From assembly GCF_036199905.1 (NCBI RefSeq), contig NZ_CP108109.1, forward strand, positions 7,382,501 to 7,446,500: a stretch of 64,000 bases of DNA, given 5' to 3'. Made by a program: the position numbers and the translations under genes. Source of the DNA: Streptomyces sp. NBC_00223. Lineage in GTDB: Bacteria > Actinomycetota > Actinomycetes > Streptomycetales > Streptomycetaceae. This document shows positions 60,257 through 64,000 of this stretch, piece by piece (position 1 is the first letter of the stretch; every line of letters starts with the position of its first letter). The notes beneath the pieces are model-generated. The model had not been told where the DNA came from, did not search any database, and worked only from the letters and a program-made list of their open reading frames with translations.

Positions 60257-62839
60257 ATGCGCTTTCGCGGTACGACGATCCGCCGGAAGATCGTGGCGCT
60301 GCTGCTGATCCCACTGGTGTCCCTGACCGCCATCTGGGGCTTCGCCGCCACCATCACCGGCCGTGCTGTGCTCGGCCGGCCGAACATTCAGCGAATAGCC
60401 GCCAATGTGGTCTATCCCGGTGAGGACGCGGTCAGCGGCCTGGAGCAGGAGCGCAAGGTCGCCCTGCTCTACGTGGCCAACAGCCGTGACTCACAGGCCC
60501 GGATCGCCTTCGACAAGCAGCAACGCACCACCGACGCGGCGTTGGCGAAACTCCGCACCCGGATCAACACCTCCGGTATCCGCAGCGAACTCGACGGACT
60601 GGCCCGGGAACGGCTCGACGCCTTCCTCGGCACCGCCGAGGGACTGACCTCGCTCCGCCAGCGGATCGACAACCAGCGGATCACCCGCGGCGACACCTAC
60701 GACGCGTACAACTCGCTGACCGACCCGGCCTTCAAGCTCTTCGACGACCTCGACCCGCTGAGCAGTGTGCGACTGGACAGCCAGCGCCGGGCGGTCGTCG
60801 ACATCGGCCGGGCGCGCGAGGCGGTCAGCCGGCAGGACGCCGTGATGTCCGCCGCGATCAGCACCGGCCACCTCAGCGAGGGCGAGCTGACGGACTTCAC
60901 CTTCGCGGTCGGCCAGGAGCGCAACTACTACAAGGACGACCTCGGCACCCTCGACGCCGACATCCGCTCGCCCTTCGAGGCGTACTGGCGGGGCACCAAC
61001 GGCAAGGCGCTGCGTTCGGTCCAGGACGCGATCATCGCGGCCGGCCTCGACAGCGCGCCGATCATCGCGGCCCACCTGTCCTGGCCCAGCGTCGCAGGCA
61101 CGGCCTTCGACGACCTGGGCAGGCTGAACGCCACGGCCCAGGCGCAGTTCACCAAGCAGGCCCGCCCCCTGGCGACCGCGAGGATCGTCGAGGCGGCCGT
61201 GGCCGGCGGCTTCGGTCTGATCGCGGTGATCGCCTCACTGGTGGTGTCGGTACGCATCGGCCGCGGTCTGATCCGCGACCTGACCGGACTGCGCCGCGAG
61301 GCCCAGGAGGTCTCCGGCACCCGGCTGCCGCGCGTGATGCGGCGCCTCGCCTCGGGCGAACAGGTCGACATCGAGACCGAGGTGCCGCGCCTGCAGTACG
61401 CGGACGACGAGGTCGGCCAGGTCGGCAAGGCGCTCAACACCCTCCAGCGCACCGCGGTCGAGGCCGCGGTCCGCCAGGCCGACATGCGCAAGGGCGTCTC
61501 CGACGTCTTCGTCAACCTCGCCCGCCGCAGCCAGGTCCTGCTGCACCGCCAGCTGACCCTGCTGGACGCGATGGAGCGCAGGACCGAGAACGCCGAAGAG
61601 CTCGCCGACCTCTTCCGCCTCGACCACATGACCACCCGTATGCGGCGGCACGCCGAGGGTCTGGTCATCCTCTCCGGCGCCGCCCCCTCCCGGCAGTGGC
61701 GCAAGCCCGTCCAGCTGATGGACGTGGTCCGCGCGGCGGTCGCCGAGGTCGAGGACTACGAGCGGATCGAGGTACGGCGGCTGCCCAGGCTGGCCGTGAC
61801 CGGCGCCGCCGTCGCCGACCTCACCCACCTGCTCGCCGAACTCATCGAGAACGCGGCCGTGTTCTCGCCCCCGCACACCCAAGTGCGGCTGCACGGCGAA
61901 CCGGTTGCCAACGGCTTCGTGCTGGAGATCGACGACCGCGGCCTCGGCCTGACCCCGGACGCGCTGCTCGAAGCGAACCTCCGGCTGGCCGAGACCCCCG
62001 AGTTCGAGCTGTCCGACACCGACCGGCTCGGCCTGTTCGTGGTCAGCCGGCTGGCCCAGCGGCACGGCGTCCGGGTCTCGCTGCGGCAGTCCCCGTACGG
62101 CGGCACCACCGCGGTCGTCCTGATCCCGGCGACCCTGCTCTCCGAGACCGGCGACGACACCGGGTCCACCCGGCTCGGCGAGTCCCCCCAGCCGCGCGCG
62201 CTCCAGACGGCCGGGGACACCGAGCACACCTTCCGCCAGTGGGGCCTGGACGCCGGCGGTGAACGCCACAAGGAGCACGCGGCGCACCCCGACGAGCCCG
62301 GCGCGCTGTCCGACGACGATCCGGAGCTGGACGGCCCCGTGCCGCTGCCGCGCCGGCGCCGCAGCGCGCCCGTCCTGGTCTCCGACCGGGGCCGGCCGGT
62401 GGGCGAGCGCCCGCAGAACTCCGGCGCGGAGGAGCCCTCCGCACCGGAACCGGCCGCCGTACGGCCGCAGCCCCAGCCGCTGCCGCCCGCCCAGCCCGTC
62501 GTGCACTCCGTGCCGCCGGTCCAGGCGGTCCCGTCCGGCCCGCCGCAGCGGCGCGCCCAGCCGCCCGCCGGGGCGACGACCTCGGGCACCGGCAGCGTCC
62601 TTCCGCGCCGGGTCAGGCAGGCCAGCCTCGCACCGCAGCTGCGCGCCGAGGCCGCGCAGGACAGCGCTCCCAAGCCGCCCGCCGCGAACCGGGAACGCTC
62701 CGCGGACGAGGTGCGCGACCGGATGGCCGCGCTCCAGCGCGGCTGGCAGCGCGGCCGGGAGGGCGCGAGCCCGGACAACACCACAGACGACCCATCGACA
62801 TCAGTACCGCGAACGACACCTGAGGGGACCGGTCGATGA
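60257..62839 (+). CDS. cvnA: Conservon sensor kinase-like protein CvnA
   Basis: An 860-aa membrane protein. TM1 about 12-32, an extracellular nitrate-sensor-like (NIT) domain about 50-300, TM2 about 310-335, a HAMP-like linker, then a GHKL ATPase with N box L-I-E-N-A-A-V-F-S-P-P and I-D-D-R-G-L-G-L. The C-terminal 190 residues are Pro/Arg-rich and disordered. In conservons CvnA works with CvnB-D as a membrane complex likened to G-protein receptor systems. Its stop overlaps cvnB (ATGA). Confidence 0.93.
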   Translation: MRFRGTTIRRKIVALLLIPLVSLTAIWGFAATITGRAVLGRPNIQRIAANVVYPGEDAVSGLEQERKVALLYVANSRDSQARIAFDKQQRTTDAALAKLRTRINTSGIRSELDGLARERLDAFLGTAEGLTSLRQRIDNQRITRGDTYDAYNSLTDPAFKLFDDLDPLSSVRLDSQRRAVVDIGRAREAVSRQDAVMSAAISTGHLSEGELTDFTFAVGQERNYYKDDLGTLDADIRSPFEAYWRGTNGKALRSVQDAIIAAGLDSAPIIAAHLSWPSVAGTAFDDLGRLNATAQAQFTKQARPLATARIVEAAVAGGFGLIAVIASLVVSVRIGRGLIRDLTGLRREAQEVSGTRLPRVMRRLASGEQVDIETEVPRLQYADDEVGQVGKALNTLQRTAVEAAVRQADMRKGVSDVFVNLARRSQVLLHRQLTLLDAMERRTENAEELADLFRLDHMTTRMRRHAEGLVILSGAAPSRQWRKPVQLMDVVRAAVAEVEDYERIEVRRLPRLAVTGAAVADLTHLLAELIENAAVFSPPHTQVRLHGEPVANGFVLEIDDRGLGLTPDALLEANLRLAETPEFELSDTDRLGLFVVSRLAQRHGVRVSLRQSPYGGTTAVVLIPATLLSETGDDTGSTRLGESPQPRALQTAGDTEHTFRQWGLDAGGERHKEHAAHPDEPGALSDDDPELDGPVPLPRRRRSAPVLVSDRGRPVGERPQNSGAEEPSAPEPAAVRPQPQPLPPAQPVVHSVPPVQAVPSGPPQRRAQPPAGATTSGTGSVLPRRVRQASLAPQLRAEAAQDSAPKPPAANRERSADEVRDRMAALQRGWQRGREGASPDNTTDDPSTSVPRTTPEGTGR

Positions 62840-63258
62840 CCGCACCATCGAGCCCGACACGCGAGCTGAGCTGGCTCCTTGACGATCTGGTCGCCCGTGT
62901 GGCCAGTATCCGCAAGGCCCTGGTCCTCTCCGGGGACGGCCTGGCCATCGGCGCTTCGGACGGACTCACCCGCGAGGACTCCGAACATCTCGCCGCCGTG
63001 GCCTCCGGCTTCCACAGCCTCGCCAAGGGCGTCGGCCGGCATTTCAACGCCGGAAGCGTCCGACAGACCATGGTCGAGCTGGACGACGCCTTCCTGTTCG
63101 TGACGGCGGCGGGCGACGGCAGTTGCCTGGCCGTGCTGACCGACGCGGATTCCGACGTCGGCCAGGTCGCGTACGAGATGGCTCTTCTGGTCAAGCGGGT
63201 AGGAGCTCATCTGGGCAGCGCACCGCGAAGTGACGGCGGTACGGCGCTCAGCGGCTGA
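62836..63258 (+). CDS. cvnB: Roadblock/LC7 protein CvnB
   Basis: A 140-aa roadblock/LC7 (MglB-like) protein. L-S-W-L-L-D-D-L-V-A-R-V, S-G-D-G-L-A-I-G-A-S-D-G-L and V-G-Q-V-A-Y-E-M-A-L-L-V-K-R-V are family blocks. Such proteins act as partners of the small GTPase CvnD. ATG overlaps the cvnA stop; cvnC follows after 35 bases. Confidence 0.93.
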   Translation: MTAPSSPTRELSWLLDDLVARVASIRKALVLSGDGLAIGASDGLTREDSEHLAAVASGFHSLAKGVGRHFNAGSVRQTMVELDDAFLFVTAAGDGSCLAVLTDADSDVGQVAYEMALLVKRVGAHLGSAPRSDGGTALSG

Positions 63259-63293
63259 CCGCATGAGCTGATCGAACGGGGTGGCAGGGCGAC

Positions 63294-63686
63294 ATGAGTT
63301 CTGAATCGGACCGCTGGTACGACGACGCGGCAGGCCCGGTGGTACGGCCGTATGCCATGACGCGGGGACGTACCAGTCACGCGGCCGAGGCGAAGATCGA
63401 CCTCATCGCCTTGGTGGTGACCGAGACGCGGGACGGCGACCGGGCGGCCCGCGACGATCAGACGTTGTCGCCCGAGCATCTCGACATCGTCGAGCGCTGT
63501 CGTGAACAGGCGACGTCGGTCGCCGAGTTGGCGGCCGACCTCGACCTTCCGGTCGGCGTGGTCCGGGTGCTGGTCGGTGACCTGCTGGAAGCCGCGCATG
63601 TGCACATCCATCAGCCGGTCCCACCGGCCGAGTTGGTGGACGAGAGTATCCTGCGCGAGGTGATCAACGGGCTGCGCGCGCTGTAG
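63294..63686 (+). CDS. cvnC: DUF742 protein CvnC
   Basis: A 130-aa DUF742 protein. V-V-R-P-Y-A-M-T-R-G-R-T opens the domain, then L-S-P-E-H-L-D-I-V-E-R-C, S-V-A-E-L-A-A-D-L-D-L-P-V-G-V-V-R-V-L-V-G-D-L-L forms a winged-helix-like segment. Standard third member of a conservon. Confidence 0.93.
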   Translation: MSSESDRWYDDAAGPVVRPYAMTRGRTSHAAEAKIDLIALVVTETRDGDRAARDDQTLSPEHLDIVERCREQATSVAELAADLDLPVGVVRVLVGDLLEAAHVHIHQPVPPAELVDESILREVINGLRAL

Positions 63687-63764
63687 TCGGGAGGCAGGCT
63701 AGGCTCTCCCGAGAGAACGGAAGCATCAAGTCCACTGTGCCCGCAGGGAAGTAGAGAAGAGACC

Positions 63765-64000
63765 ATGGCCTTCGCCCGCTCCGATCGCCGTACTCAGCCC
63801 GTCGCCGCCGAGCCGGTGGCGCTCAAGCTGCTGGTGGCCGGCGGCTTCGGCGCAGGCAAGACCACGCTGGTGGGCGCCGTCAGCGAGATCCGGCCGCTGC
63901 GCACCGAGGAGTCGCTCAGCGAACTGGGCCGCCCGGTCGACGACATAGAGGGCGTGGAGTCCAAGCGGACCACGACCGTCGCGATGGACTTCGGGCGGAT
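63765..64000 (+). CDS. cvnD: Conservon GTPase CvnD, N-terminal part
   Basis: Only the first 78 codons are inside the window. The P-loop L-L-V-A-G-G-F-G-A-G-K-T-T-L-V is followed by S-K-R-T-T-T-V-A-M-D-F-G-R, the G2/G3 region of MglA-like small GTPases. It completes the cvnA-B-C-D set. Further conservon genes such as cvnE (cytochrome P450) would lie beyond the window. Confidence 0.92.
   Translation, partial: MAFARSDRRTQPVAAEPVALKLLVAGGFGAGKTTLVGAVSEIRPLRTEESLSELGRPVDDIEGVESKRTTTVAMDFGR

Overview
The window is chromosomal DNA from a Streptomyces-type actinomycete. The evidence is very high G+C with GC-rich third codon positions, GTG starts, ATGA/GTGA start-stop overlaps, and typical gene families (XRE-DUF5753 with DUF397, NsdA-like regulator, RsbA-type anti-sigma protein, SpoIIE-type phosphatase, conservon, mycothiol-dependent enzyme fold). 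No rRNA, tRNA, replication origin or intact insertion sequence was recognised. Species cannot be named from the sequence alone.

Layout. 1-8.5 kb is an accessory zone: the end of a HAD hydrolase, an APH-like kinase, a minus-strand operon of very small Cys-rich or DUF proteins (one of them frameshifted), and two type I-E-style CRISPR arrays (11 and 8 repeats, 61-nt period). The arrays have near-identical leaders and point the same way. They bracket about 3.5 kb holding an XRE-DUF5753/DUF397 pair and a cassette of resolvase-like protein, ATP-binding protein, XRE protein and Cys-motif protein. There are no cas genes in the window. 8.7-11.7 kb is a DNA-repair group (HhH endonuclease-like protein, ATP-dependent DNA ligase, AlkB-like dioxygenase) with a LexA-type box in the ligase/AlkB divergent gap. 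11.8-16.6 kb holds a drug-type MFS exporter and a stress-like group (PfpI, DUF5709, hemerythrin-like, RsbA-like).

16.9-28.8 kb is rich in secreted polysaccharide-active or surface enzymes: a GH12 cellulase behind a perfect CebR-type operator, a GH3 enzyme with PA14 and beta-trefoil-like repeats, a double-discoidin beta-helix protein behind AGCGCT palindromes, and a phosphoesterase with a class E sortase-type LAxTG tail. 29-31.8 kb encodes EfeB (DyP peroxidase) and EfeO for iron uptake. 32.4-33.4 kb is a gene-poor gap carrying a regular nine-copy palindrome array. 33.4-36 kb holds a CGNR regulator divergent from a PNPOx/DinB-like pair across a perfect 9-bp inverted repeat. 36.6-49.3 kb is mostly regulatory or envelope genes: an LAL-like ATPase without LuxR domain, a peptidoglycan amidase, an NsdA-like protein, a PAS-PP2C phosphatase and a HEAT-repeat protein.

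49.3-51.6 kb is the 5-oxoprolinase operon pxpABC. Divergent from it, 51.8-59.6 kb holds a three-gene SMC-like module (498-aa protein, 291-aa protein, 1698-aa coiled-coil ATPase). Its order and relative sizes resemble MksF-MksE-MksB (Wadjet JetA-B-C), but no MksG/JetD nuclease follows, and the Walker B motif reads D-N instead of D-E. 60.3-64 kb is a conservon (cvnA-B-C and the start of cvnD). The SMC-like module and the palindrome array are the most promising undescribed items.
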